A DNA stretch of 21,586 nt from a virus, in the IMG/VR virus record IMGVR_UViG_3300008267_000463, positions 1-21,586 of that record. One strand, given 5' to 3'. The notes below the pieces were generated by a model. It did no database searches and was not told where the DNA came from. It saw only the letters and a list, made by a program, of their open reading frames with translations. This document shows, piece after piece, positions 1 through 9,290 of this stretch; the stretch's first letter is position 1, and every line of letters starts with the position of its first letter. The position numbers and the translations under genes are program-made.

Positions 1-3000
1 ACTAGTATAATCACAACCACATCTAGAACCAGACCCAACGCTAGTTATTTCTTCAGCTGTTGGTATTGCTGCTATATCATCCATAAAGTCAACAAATGTT
101 ATATAAGTGTTTGTATCTTCTTCACAATTAGGTTCACAACCACAATTTATAACACATGCATCTAAAGCCCAATCCAAATCTTCTTGTATTTGACCCATAA
201 CTGTGTCTGTATAAGTGTTTATACTGTTCAAAGCACCGTTTATATCAAATGTTTGTGTTGATGCTGAACTTGGACATTTTATTGGTAAGTTTCTGTCTTT
301 TAAATTAAAATCATTGTTAGTAACATGATAAACTTCATTTGTTGAAGCGTTAACAACGTCTAAATGTACATAATAATCAATATCATCATAAAAACTCCAA
401 TTTCTGTCTATAGCATTTGCACTTGCACCTGGGTATGGCATTGTGTTAGTACTACCAGTAATATATGTTCCATATCCACCAGCAACATATAAATTTTGTT
501 CATCCCCATTTGGATTTTGATAAAAACCAGTTGGGTCTGTAATACCAATTGGTATAACAAGTTTTGTTAAACCATATGGATGTATTGGTTTAGCAAAACT
601 TGGTGATGCTGATGTATCATTTAATATATATTCTTCTTGGAATACTATTTCACCACCACGACCTTTTGTTATTGTTGTCGTGACCTTTACTGGTATATAC
701 CCACCACTCTCATCAACTGGTTTATTGGTTGTTGGGTCTTTAACTGTTGCATAATATGTAACCGTATTATTTGTTAAGAAATATTCGTTTTGTTGTTTTA
801 AATACGCATCTCTATACGCTCTTCTAGTACCAGCAATGTCTTCACCAAGTGGGTCTGGAAAATTCCAATCTATTGATGTACAAGCTGTTGAACCGCTGTT
901 TCTAGCTATAATATCTAAATAACATTGCTGATAAACACCAGAAGTATTAACTGTCCATGTTATATCATCAATTGGATAATACATGCTAAATTCTTCTGGT
1001 ATAACTTGTTTAAAATTATTTGTAACACACTTATTTCTAGATGAATCCCAACCCATATAAAAAGCTTCATTTGCTGGTCTAAGCCATTCATTAACATGTG
1101 TGTTGTTATTAGTTTTATAATGGAATCTAGCTATTTGATGATTAGCCAAATAATTATTCGTAGAAGCCAAAAATTTACAGAAAAATTCTTTTTTCTCTGG
1201 TGTATAAACACCACCGCTACCAGTAAGATACCAATCTGATGGGTAATCTTCTTCTATTATGTTACTTAAATCAATCCATGTTGTATTTGTTGGTGCAACA
1301 TCTGAGTTTGTTGTGTATAGTTTAACTTGTTTATCTGGCGTTTCAACAATATAGAAATTACCATAAGCTTCCTCACCAAAGAACATAGTATTAGGGAATT
1401 TAAGAATTCTACCACATTTGGTGTTAAATACCATTGGTACTAATGTTTCACCATCATCTACTAAATTAGGTTTTTCAATTAATCCTTCAATATAACCACC
1501 ACCAGATGCCAAATTCAATTCACGCATAGCTTTACGATAGGCTGCTTGAGTCTGTAAATACATTGACATTACATCTTCAGATGGATTAGGGTGATAAACA
1601 CCATTTATTATATCCATATATGGAGCTGTTGCTAACATAAGTTCATTCATGGCTTTTAGCCATGCATCTCTCATTGCTCTAATGGAAGTAGCATAATCTT
1701 GTGGGTCTATTGGCATTAATGGTGAAATAGCAACTGCTTCAGCATGTGTTATAATTTTAAACACATCTTTATAACATTCTGCTTCACATCCACATTCAAT
1801 TGAAGGTACTGAATCTAAAAGGTCTAAGTTATCATTTATATAGCATTGTACGTCATTTTCAATAGCACTAGCTATGTTTATATCCAAATCAATTTCTTTG
1901 GTGTTTATAACCAATCTTTCATCGTTTACATCATAATCAGTTCTTCTAATAATATTACCACCTTGATTGTTTGCAATATCAAAAGTTCTATTTACTCTTT
2001 CGCTATTTCTAACCCATGATTTTTTGTTATCAATTATTCTATCTAATTGAAATCCTGGTGATTCGCTAATCAATACTGATTTACCATTTCCATCTAAACA
2101 ATTTCTAAGTAATTTAATATTGTCAATGTATATACATACGTTTGCACACGTGTTGTTTATTTTTAATGATAATTTAATCTTTTTATTTTTAATTAAATCC
2201 AATATATTAGTATCATCAATAAAAGTTGAAAAATTTAACCATTTTGATGCAAATATGTCTTTAGATAAACTAGCTTTAAATGTGTTTCTATCATCTGTTG
2301 ATGTACTTAATCCAGATTGTCCATATAATCCTTTTAAGAATGCATCTTTTACTATTCTACATGAAGTAACATTGCAATGAAAATCAGCTGGTAACCCAAA
2401 TAATTCCCTATCACCACAATCAAAACTAAATGGTACTGTTGGTCCAGTTAATTCGTCATTGTATCTAAGTACTGTACATCCACTAGTCCATAATTCATCA
2501 GCTTGTGGTTCACCACATAAATAAAAACCACTATCATAAGGATGGTCTTTAAGATATGTATATAAATTTCCAGTTCCAATTGTTGGGAATAGCACAGATT
2601 CAAAAACACTAGTTAAAGAACCGTCAGATTCAACAACTTCCAATGTCATTGAAACATCTAATGTTTCCAATGCTTCAATTGGTGTTGAACAAGTACTCGG
2701 TATATCTAATTTTAATAATAATTGATTTAATTCAACTTCTAAATCATCAATTCTAGTTTGACACTTTTTACCTACTAGAATCGCATTATCAATTTCTCTT
2801 TTTATTTCACTTTTATAACCAAAAGGTGTTTCACATAGAACTATAATAGGTGGTTTATTAGAATTAAGTAAACCATTATTAAGATTGTTTATGTTATACC
2901 AATCATTACAGTCATAAGAATTTGGGTCACCATCTAAAAATCTTTTATATCTAGATGGTCCTAAAATATTTTGCCATTGTGTTAAACCGTCATTTTGTTC

Positions 3001-3717
3001 TTGAATACAATATAAATCATTTGAACCACAAGCTATTATTGAATAATTAGTATTTGTGAATTCTTTAGATTTCGAATCGATTTGAGATGTTATTTCAGAA
3101 CAATTTACTTTAAGTTCTTCTATAGTGTTTTGAAGGTTTCTTATATCTGCCAACAATTTAGGGTCAGCATTTGTATTCATAGATGGGTCTAATATATTGG
3201 CTAAATTTTGACAATCCATTTTAAACAAATAATCAAAATCTATAGTTAAACTACATTGTCTATCATCATTGTCAACATTGAACATTGCACCATCATTATC
3301 AACAGCGTTTAATATGACTTTAAAAGAATCCAAAGCACAATATTCTGGTTCTGCTTTCCATCTACATTGTTGTTTTTCAGCATCCCAATAAATAGCTGTT
3401 GTGTCAACACCTTCAAATACACCTATATCTATATTTGCTTGTTGCATAATAAATGGTAATCTATTTTTACAACAATAACCACCAAATTGAATTGGGGTTT
3501 TTTCACCACTATTAGGGTCAGAAACGAAAATACTGATACTACCATCATCATTTAAAATAACAGTTTGTTGTGATGGTTTATAACCATCACAATTTTTATT
3601 TTTTGTACAATAATCATCTTCATTAACTGAGTTATCGTTTTTTATAGAATATGTTATTTCAGAACCTATTGCTCTACATGTACTTTCGAAATCTTCTAAG
3701 TCAAAAAAATATGCCAT
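1..3717 (-). CDS. Very long fibre-like structural protein, C-terminus beyond the window (at least 1239 aa)
   Basis: I read this frame by hand from ATG at 3717 to the left edge: 1239 codons with no stop, so the C-terminus lies outside the window. It begins MAYFFDLEDFESTCRAIGSE. I do not recognise a family over the whole length. Two heptad-like, charged stretches (about residues 190-220 and 305-340) could be coiled coils. The protein is rich in Cys, Asn and Asp. A CGC motif appears at residues 642-644, 1192-1194 and 1233-1235, the first two followed by a fourth-position Cys (CGCEAEC, CGCEPNC). A short motif with RDA-LK and NE recurs near 678-698 and 962-984, with a weaker copy at 724-740. Length, repetitive low-similarity make-up and last place in the baseplate operon suggest a tail-fibre or outer baseplate protein; that role is inference. 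The leader lacks a Shine-Dalgarno sequence. Confidence 0.9.
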   Translation of the reverse strand, partial: MAYFFDLEDFESTCRAIGSEITYSIKNDNSVNEDDYCTKNKNCDGYKPSQQTVILNDDGSISIFVSDPNSGEKTPIQFGGYCCKNRLPFIMQQANIDIGVFEGVDTTAIYWDAEKQQCRWKAEPEYCALDSFKVILNAVDNDGAMFNVDNDDRQCSLTIDFDYLFKMDCQNLANILDPSMNTNADPKLLADIRNLQNTIEELKVNCSEITSQIDSKSKEFTNTNYSIIACGSNDLYCIQEQNDGLTQWQNILGPSRYKRFLDGDPNSYDCNDWYNINNLNNGLLNSNKPPIIVLCETPFGYKSEIKREIDNAILVGKKCQTRIDDLEVELNQLLLKLDIPSTCSTPIEALETLDVSMTLEVVESDGSLTSVFESVLFPTIGTGNLYTYLKDHPYDSGFYLCGEPQADELWTSGCTVLRYNDELTGPTVPFSFDCGDRELFGLPADFHCNVTSCRIVKDAFLKGLYGQSGLSTSTDDRNTFKASLSKDIFASKWLNFSTFIDDTNILDLIKNKKIKLSLKINNTCANVCIYIDNIKLLRNCLDGNGKSVLISESPGFQLDRIIDNKKSWVRNSERVNRTFDIANNQGGNIIRRTDYDVNDERLVINTKEIDLDINIASAIENDVQCYINDNLDLLDSVPSIECGCEAECYKDVFKIITHAEAVAISPLMPIDPQDYATSIRAMRDAWLKAMNELMLATAPYMDIINGVYHPNPSEDVMSMYLQTQAAYRKAMRELNLASGGGYIEGLIEKPNLVDDGETLVPMVFNTKCGRILKFPNTMFFGEEAYGNFYIVETPDKQVKLYTTNSDVAPTNTTWIDLSNIIEEDYPSDWYLTGSGGVYTPEKKEFFCKFLASTNNYLANHQIARFHYKTNNNTHVNEWLRPANEAFYMGWDSSRNKCVTNNFKQVIPEEFSMYYPIDDITWTVNTSGVYQQCYLDIIARNSGSTACTSIDWNFPDPLGEDIAGTRRAYRDAYLKQQNEYFLTNNTVTYYATVKDPTTNKPVDESGGYIPVKVTTTITKGRGGEIVFQEEYILNDTSASPSFAKPIHPYGLTKLVIPIGITDPTGFYQNPNGDEQNLYVAGGYGTYITGSTNTMPYPGASANAIDRNWSFYDDIDYYVHLDVVNASTNEVYHVTNNDFNLKDRNLPIKCPSSASTQTFDINGALNSINTYTDTVMGQIQEDLDWALDACVINCGCEPNCEEDTNTYITFVDFMDDIAAIPTAEEITSVGSGSRCGCDYTS

Positions 3718-3723
3718 ATATTT

Positions 3724-3731
3724 TATTTATA
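3724..3731 (-). promoter_or_regulatory. Possible T4-type late promoter box before the long fibre-like gene
   Basis: The minus strand reads TATAAATA, identical to the T4 late -10 consensus. It lies only 6 bases upstream of the ATG at 3717, so a transcript from it would be nearly leaderless. The surrounding 30 bases are almost pure A/T, so a chance match is quite possible. Confidence 0.22.
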
Positions 3732-3749
3732 ATTTTTATTTTTATTTAT

Positions 3750-6467
3750 TTACTTTCTATTAAAAAAAAATTGGTCTCCAGTTGGTGTTGTACAACAAGA
3801 CCTACCCTTATAACCGCCACCACTTCTATAATCAAACATTTTTAATAATATACTATTATCACCTTTTGCCATATCAGCAAGACCAGTAGCAGTTAATTTA
3901 CACCCAACTCCTATTTCACCAGTAAAAGGGTCTTTAATGCCACTTACACGTGTTGTAAAATTTTCTATACAGTTTGAACCATCTTTTGTTACAACTGCTT
4001 TTCCTCCAGTACCATAGAACATAGCAAATTGAAGGAAATAACTACCAGAACCAACTGGTATTTCTAATGGTTGTAAAATAGGTCCTCTAGTTACACTACC
4101 ACTATAAAGGTCTTGGGATAATTCTTTTAACACCCATGTACATGCTACATGACAACTACATTGGTTTGTTTTACAACAAATATAACCACTAGTTCCCATA
4201 TTAATATTTTCCTCAAAAGCACCATCAAATTGTGAATACATAAATTCAGAAACACCACCCAACGCTGTACAACATTCTTTATCAATAAATGATGTTTGTT
4301 TTAATCTAACTATTTCATTTTGTTGGTCATATACATTCTCAGTAACAACATAAAAACCAGTAGTTTCATCTACATATGGTTCTGAACTACCACCTAAATT
4401 TTTACATGGTTGTGTTATCGGTTGACCTTTTTCAACACAAACGCTTAAAATATCATCTTCACCTTCACATGGACAACCACAAGGTGTTAATATAGGTTCT
4501 GGCATCGGGTCTTTTATAATTTCTGATTGGTAAACAACACAGTTTCCAATATCTGTATTATCACTAGCTACTATATCAACGTATGTTGGTCCTTTATAAT
4601 CAGTAATAACACCTTGAGAGTAATTTGTAAATATATTTTTTTCACTAGTTAATGGTTCGTCAACACTTATTGTTACAGCTGAAAAATTAGGGATAAGTTT
4701 TCTAAATTGGTTGATATATTTGTATCCACCATCATAACCACCAGCATGTGGGTTATTACCAGCTAAAATATCTATAGTGGCACCAGTACCACCAGTTTCT
4801 CTATACCATAAACCATTATTTTGAAAATACATATCTGGTGTGTCTGGTAATGTTGTTGGGTAACCGTCTGAATCAATAGGATAAAGAGTTAAATCTGTAT
4901 CTAATCCATTTTGTTCTAATACTTTAACAAATATATCAACATCCAATGGAGCGTTAGCTCTATAGATGTACTCATTAAATGTTATTAACCCTTTTGGTAT
5001 ACCCATAAAATTAACTAAAAACTCTATTGATTTTCTAGCACCTTTTGATTTCCAAATCCATGGTGAATTTAATATTAATCTTCTCCATAATTCAATATCA
5101 GTTTCAACTGGTGTTAAACCAACTGATTGACCAGCAAAAGTAGATTCACCGTTATTTACATAGTTGTTAAGTAAATTATCTCCAACAATAGTAGAAACTA
5201 ATTCCCAACCTAAAACTCTAGCTAAATCTTTTAAATATTTATCTGGTGTATTGTCTTGTTTATCATAAGTAACAGTATGTGCAAATGAAATACCTTGAAT
5301 GAATTGATTCAAATCATCAAAAGACCTACCATATATATTAAGTGTTTTATTAACTTTTTGTCCAGTTGTTGTATCTTGATGTGCTTCATCTAAATGTACT
5401 GGTGTTGTATCAAAAGCAGAAATTGAGTCTGACACTAAAAATCTACTCATTAAATTTGTTTCATTCAAATCGTAATTTGTAGCAATTTTTAATAATTGAG
5501 TCGCATATTCAGTATAGTCCGCAGTGTCAAAATCAATATTGTACCCATCACTAACTGGCCAAGTCAATGATTTTGTTGTATACAAAACCATTCCACTGTC
5601 AGTTCTAGTAGGATACTCAAATGTTGCTTTATATAATGGTAATGATTGTCTATTTAATAGATATTCACCTAACCCAGTTAAACTGTTAAAGAATGTATTT
5701 TCAACTACCTTTTTTGGTTTTATGTGGTAGTAAATGTTTGATGTAGTACCTCCAGTAAAAGGATTACCTTTAACTTTAAAATAAATGTAATCGTTAATTT
5801 CAAATGTAGAACCAGTAAAAGATAAAACATCGTACTCTAAATCATTAAATAAAATAGCATATGAACCATAATTCATGGTCATATTTCTTAAATCATTTGT
5901 TTCATTAAATGTGTCAATAATAGTACCATTAGTTAAAAAATTTATTTGATACTGATTAATTAAGAACGTTGTGTTAACTTTAAAATTACTCTCATTTGTT
6001 GCTAAATCATAAGTGTAATCTTCATAAGTATTGCCGACATAATCACTACCATCAATATTAACAAATGGAGATGCATATAAAGATGCTGGCCATTTTGTAA
6101 TAATTTCTTCTAAAACTATCCTCATGTATTCAGTCATAGAACCGAATAAAGCATAATTTTTTAATTTAGAAGTATCTAAATTTAAAAAAGTAGATATATT
6201 ATTTTGTAATAAAACTTGTGTTTCTAAAACACTTAAATTCAAATTATCTAATGTGACAAAATCAGAAAATTTACCAGTAACATAGTTTTTATCAATTTTA
6301 GGGTCCAAGTTAGTGGTAATTGAAAAATTACCCATAGTAAATAAGGGTGTACCACCATTACTGGCTAATTGTACACCTACTAAATCTGGACTAAAATTTC
6401 TATATTCAATATTACCATCATATGATGTTTTTTGTGAATATCCAGCTACTTTTATTTTCTTTGCCAT
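3750..6467 (-). CDS. 905-aa baseplate/fibre-connector protein with a tail-protein-I-like stretch and Cys-rich C-terminus
   Basis: No full-length family is recognised. Residues about 450-503 contain WRRLILNSPWIWKSKGARKS followed by a hydrophobic helix and GIP. This has the R-R...W-K-S-K-G-x-R-K-x-I-E pattern that I associate with P2 gpI-like tail proteins and related baseplate-to-fibre connectors; it is the only functional clue. The region before it is a long acidic, beta-prone N-terminal part. The C-terminal third is Cys-rich: CGCPC at 663-667, CC at 732-733, 764-765 and 891-892, plus C770, C772 and C776. Two partly similar Cys-LGG units (about 688 and 732) precede it. The start ATG at 6467 follows the preceding stop by 8 bases (TAATAAATAAG leader, no Shine-Dalgarno). 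The stop is TAA. Its place between smaller unknown tail proteins and the giant fibre-like gene fits a connector role. Confidence 0.88.
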   Translation of the reverse strand: MAKKIKVAGYSQKTSYDGNIEYRNFSPDLVGVQLASNGGTPLFTMGNFSITTNLDPKIDKNYVTGKFSDFVTLDNLNLSVLETQVLLQNNISTFLNLDTSKLKNYALFGSMTEYMRIVLEEIITKWPASLYASPFVNIDGSDYVGNTYEDYTYDLATNESNFKVNTTFLINQYQINFLTNGTIIDTFNETNDLRNMTMNYGSYAILFNDLEYDVLSFTGSTFEINDYIYFKVKGNPFTGGTTSNIYYHIKPKKVVENTFFNSLTGLGEYLLNRQSLPLYKATFEYPTRTDSGMVLYTTKSLTWPVSDGYNIDFDTADYTEYATQLLKIATNYDLNETNLMSRFLVSDSISAFDTTPVHLDEAHQDTTTGQKVNKTLNIYGRSFDDLNQFIQGISFAHTVTYDKQDNTPDKYLKDLARVLGWELVSTIVGDNLLNNYVNNGESTFAGQSVGLTPVETDIELWRRLILNSPWIWKSKGARKSIEFLVNFMGIPKGLITFNEYIYRANAPLDVDIFVKVLEQNGLDTDLTLYPIDSDGYPTTLPDTPDMYFQNNGLWYRETGGTGATIDILAGNNPHAGGYDGGYKYINQFRKLIPNFSAVTISVDEPLTSEKNIFTNYSQGVITDYKGPTYVDIVASDNTDIGNCVVYQSEIIKDPMPEPILTPCGCPCEGEDDILSVCVEKGQPITQPCKNLGGSSEPYVDETTGFYVVTENVYDQQNEIVRLKQTSFIDKECCTALGGVSEFMYSQFDGAFEENINMGTSGYICCKTNQCSCHVACTWVLKELSQDLYSGSVTRGPILQPLEIPVGSGSYFLQFAMFYGTGGKAVVTKDGSNCIENFTTRVSGIKDPFTGEIGVGCKLTATGLADMAKGDNSILLKMFDYRSGGGYKGRSCCTTPTGDQFFFNRK

Positions 6468-6475
6468 CTTATTTA

Positions 6476-7399
6476 TTAGATTGTTGTAATGTTATTAAAT
6501 GTTTTAGAAAAATCAATCGCATTTCTTTGTTCTCTAACCTCAAATAATGGTTTACCAGTAAATTGGTCTTTGATTTCATATAGATTGAATTGTTTGTAAA
6601 TATCGTTGTTGAAATTGTAGATAGTGTAAATACCATCTTCAAGACTTTTAGTTTGATTACCAAACAACGCAAATGCCAATGTTTCAACATCATGTTGTAC
6701 CATTTCCACTTCAATCATAATAGGGTTGAAAAAAGTATTTGTTAAAATAATTTCTTGATTTGGTTGTCCAATAAAAGGCAACGCATTTGGTTTAACATTT
6801 GATGCAGATGCTGGTGATACAGTACAAAAAGTTAAACTAGAATTATCATTAAAACGATATCTAATAGCTTTTTGGTTTGTATTTGTTAAGTTTTGATTAA
6901 CTGGTTCAGCTCTGTTATTTGATGTTATTACTCTGAAAAAATTATTAATCTTAGCATCAGTTGATGAAGAGGTAGTGTTCAGATACTCAATTCTATAACC
7001 AACCAATCCATCATTTTCAAATTTACTAGCAAAATTAGCTGGTATTGATGAAATGTCGAATAATATTCCTTTTATGTCTGAAAAAGAAGACAATACACCA
7101 ACATCGACAATTTTTGTTCTAATTTCTATTGGTTTAATTATTATTGTATAAAAACCTTTTGTGCTAAATTGACCAACTGGTAATTTAAGAGTATACATAC
7201 CACCAAAAACCTCAAAACCAGTAACATTTGATTGTCCTTTGTTAGGGTTATCTATTTTTTGTAACACGGCAGCTGCGTCTAATTTTATTAAATTAGGGTT
7301 ACCTACTTTATCTCTAGAAGGTGTATAATGATAGAAAATTTCCACATCATCTGGTGAAATATCTGCTGGTCTTACTATTCCATATGTTCCCGTTGCCAT
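6476..7399 (-). CDS. Hypothetical structural protein, 307 aa
   Basis: I do not recognise the family. The protein starts MATGTYGIVRPADISPDDVE and appears soluble: no signal peptide, no membrane span and a single Cys. Alternating hydrophobic residues and many Asn, Thr and Gly suggest a mainly beta fold, with a somewhat more charged C-terminal part (about residues 245-307). It starts 3 bases after the stop of the small 46-aa gene upstream, and the next gene starts 8 bases after its own TAA, so it is a member of the tail operon. A virion (baseplate or fibre-associated) role is inferred from context only. Confidence 0.86.
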   Translation of the reverse strand: MATGTYGIVRPADISPDDVEIFYHYTPSRDKVGNPNLIKLDAAAVLQKIDNPNKGQSNVTGFEVFGGMYTLKLPVGQFSTKGFYTIIIKPIEIRTKIVDVGVLSSFSDIKGILFDISSIPANFASKFENDGLVGYRIEYLNTTSSSTDAKINNFFRVITSNNRAEPVNQNLTNTNQKAIRYRFNDNSSLTFCTVSPASASNVKPNALPFIGQPNQEIILTNTFFNPIMIEVEMVQHDVETLAFALFGNQTKSLEDGIYTIYNFNNDIYKQFNLYEIKDQFTGKPLFEVREQRNAIDFSKTFNNITTI

Positions 7400-7402
7400 A
7401 TC

Positions 7403-7543
7403 TTAACTTTTTAACTTATTATTTATAAAATTGACCATGATGTTTATTTCATGGTCATTTAATTTATTTATTTCCTTTAAAGGTAATAACAAATGATATG
7501 AAAGTAACCACTTGTTATTATATTCTTTTTCTTTTTCTGTCAT
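7403..7543 (-). CDS. Small protein, 46 aa, translationally coupled to the gene upstream
   Basis: A short frame starts at ATG 7543 and ends at TAA 7403-7405. It encodes MTEKEKEYNNKWLLSYHLLL and continues to NKLKS. The ATG overlaps the stop of the 293-aa gene as TAATG, and the following gene starts 3 bases after its stop, so it fills the only gap between these two genes exactly. The composition (charged N-terminus, then an alternating Leu/Ile-rich amphipathic stretch) looks like a small helical protein. There is no clear membrane span. The function is unknown; a small tail assembly factor or chaperone is one possibility, without direct evidence. Confidence 0.66.
   Translation of the reverse strand: MTEKEKEYNNKWLLSYHLLLPLKEINKLNDHEINIMVNFINNKLKS
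7420..7427 (-). promoter_or_regulatory. Possible T4-type late promoter box before the 307-aa gene
   Basis: The minus strand reads TATAAATA, the T4 late consensus. It ends 20 bases upstream of the ATG at 7399, a spacing that would give a short leader of about 14 bases. It lies inside the end of the 46-aa gene. Two such boxes in this window could arise by chance in DNA this A/T-rich, so this is a candidate only. Confidence 0.28.
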
Positions 7544-8424
7544 TATTGTTTATTTATCTTGTAATAACCATTTCCGTAATTTTCTAACCCATTAAGCGTC
7601 CTTATTTCTGACAATCTTAAATGCATATCCATAACGGTAGTAATACCTCTATCTATAAATACATCGTTTTGAACTTCTGGTGGAGAAATTATTCCAAATA
7701 AATATTCTTCTTTTGTTAAAGCTGATAATGATGTGTTTGTTTCATTAAAACCTTCACCAATATATCTAATAGTTGTAGTGTTTACTATTGTTTGTTCTCC
7801 ATCAATATTTGTTGTTCTAGTAACACCAGTATAGTCATTAAATAAAAAACCATATACTTGACTGTTGGTCCCTAGATTAACATTGTTAGGTGTATCGAAA
7901 ACATAAACTTTTGGTTCACCCATTGATTTTATTCTATCAACACCTATTATGTTTGTAATTCCTTCATAGTTGGTATATGTTTCGGAGTTAACGTCAAAAC
8001 CAGTTCTATATTGATTTGTCGCTGCGTAAGATTTAACATCTTCAATTCTAGAATCAGTAAAAGCTGTAATTACTGCATCAACAAAATTATAATAAGCGGT
8101 TTTTGGTTTAGTTGGATACCTTAAAACATTCCAAAGATTTTGGCTTGTGTTTACTGTTGTAAAATAAGGGTTTGTTGCCCCAGTCATAAATGGAAATTTT
8201 ATACCTAAATCATTTAGTTTAGTTTCTAGTATAGTGTAATCTGGTTTTGTATTATTTTTTTCAATATATTCCAAATCAGTAAACATACCCATATCATCAA
8301 TATTTTGTGTTAACAAAATATTCAAATAAAAAGTTGTTGCAGTCAAAGACCCCCAATTTTTTGGGTCTTTACTAGTTCTATTTATACTGTCTTCTAATAA
8401 TATTTTTCTTTTTATTACTTCCAT
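7543..8424 (-). CDS. Hypothetical structural protein, 293 aa
   Basis: The family is not recognised. It starts MEVIKRKILLEDSINRTSKD. There is no signal peptide, no membrane segment and no Cys. The middle (about 175-235) is Thr/Asn-rich and beta-prone. The C-terminal part (about 241-293) reads more conserved-looking, with FGIISPPEVQNDVFIDRG and a Glu/Leu/Arg helix. Its ATG shares the A of the previous gene's stop (TAATG at 8426-8422), and its own stop overlaps the next ATG in the same way, so it is translationally coupled on both sides. The context places it among tail proteins; no enzymatic motif is visible. Confidence 0.87.
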   Translation of the reverse strand: MEVIKRKILLEDSINRTSKDPKNWGSLTATTFYLNILLTQNIDDMGMFTDLEYIEKNNTKPDYTILETKLNDLGIKFPFMTGATNPYFTTVNTSQNLWNVLRYPTKPKTAYYNFVDAVITAFTDSRIEDVKSYAATNQYRTGFDVNSETYTNYEGITNIIGVDRIKSMGEPKVYVFDTPNNVNLGTNSQVYGFLFNDYTGVTRTTNIDGEQTIVNTTTIRYIGEGFNETNTSLSALTKEEYLFGIISPPEVQNDVFIDRGITTVMDMHLRLSEIRTLNGLENYGNGYYKINKQ

Positions 8425-9290
8425 TATGTTGCTTTTATTTCATATAGTGTAACTTTACAAGTATTTGAAGTGTAAAGCACATTATTAGGTCCAGACGGTG
8501 AAACTGGTATAGAATTTCCATTGTATGAATTATCAATTTGATAATAAAAACCAGTTGTTTTTCTAACTAATATAAATCTAGTATATAATTCGTGTACCAA
8601 CTTATCAATAGGTTGTGCTGTATTTTTTACCATTAAATTAACGCTTTTACCAGTCTTTGCATTCCTAAATGCTGCTTTCATATATAAATACTTTGGAACG
8701 CCAATATTTAAACCACTTTTATAATCATAAATGTGATATCCTTCAGAAAATCCATTAGGGTTTAATAATGGATTTTCTACGACAAAATTAACTGGTATTT
8801 GTGCAGCTGGTTTTGGTGTACCTGGGATTGTGTTTGGTGGTAATGGTGGTTGTAATAAATCAGAAGTATTTAATTCCGAATACAATGTCATAAATGTAAC
8901 CAATCTTTGAGTCAAAGGGTTATCAGTATCATAAAAACTTAAATTTAAAAATGTTTGTTTAAATGATTGTTTTCTGAATTTTATGTCATCATCAGTAAAA
9001 CCAATATCACCATAGAACCCTTTATATGTACCAGTTGAATCTAGCAAATAAATATCATATATTATTTTATCAACATGATTATTAGATAAATCCAAAGGTA
9101 AGAATCTAACTTTTTCATAATCTATAATTGGGTTGATAGCATACTCGGTTTCTGTTTCAACAAAAACTCTTTGAATTAACTCAGCATTATCAACATTTTG
9201 GAAATCCATAAAAACTGGGACAGTTATTGTTGTTGCTGTTGTTCCAGTTTCTATTGTACTTAAATTTATTGTATATTTATTAGCAAACAT
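8424..9290 (-). CDS. Hypothetical structural protein, 288 aa, two domains with a Pro-rich linker
   Basis: I do not recognise a family. The protein splits into an N-terminal beta-rich part (about 1-145) and a C-terminal part (about 167-288), joined by a Pro-rich linker at about 147-166 (LQPPLPPNTIPGTPKPAAQI). Such linkers are common between rigid domains in tail proteins. It has one Cys near the end and no membrane segment. The start is ATG at 9290, inside the last codons of the 603-aa gene (11-base overlap). The bases just before it read AGAAGAAG on the coding strand, the most Shine-Dalgarno-like leader in the window, although it directly abuts the ATG and is also coding sequence for Glu-Glu. 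The next gene begins in a TAATG overlap with its stop. Confidence 0.87.
   Translation of the reverse strand: MFANKYTINLSTIETGTTATTITVPVFMDFQNVDNAELIQRVFVETETEYAINPIIDYEKVRFLPLDLSNNHVDKIIYDIYLLDSTGTYKGFYGDIGFTDDDIKFRKQSFKQTFLNLSFYDTDNPLTQRLVTFMTLYSELNTSDLLQPPLPPNTIPGTPKPAAQIPVNFVVENPLLNPNGFSEGYHIYDYKSGLNIGVPKYLYMKAAFRNAKTGKSVNLMVKNTAQPIDKLVHELYTRFILVRKTTGFYYQIDNSYNGNSIPVSPSGPNNVLYTSNTCKVTLYEIKAT

Noticed and set aside
7654-7661. Plus-strand TATAAATA (a second copy at 8683-8690)
   Set aside because: Both lie inside minus-strand genes and point away from any plus-strand gene; they show that the box arises by chance here.
8345-8370. Perfect 8-bp inverted repeat (AAAGACCC / GGGTCTTT)
   Set aside because: It lies inside the start of the 293-aa coding region and has no T-run after it in the direction of transcription, so it is not a terminator. 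A regulatory RNA hairpin cannot be shown from one sequence.
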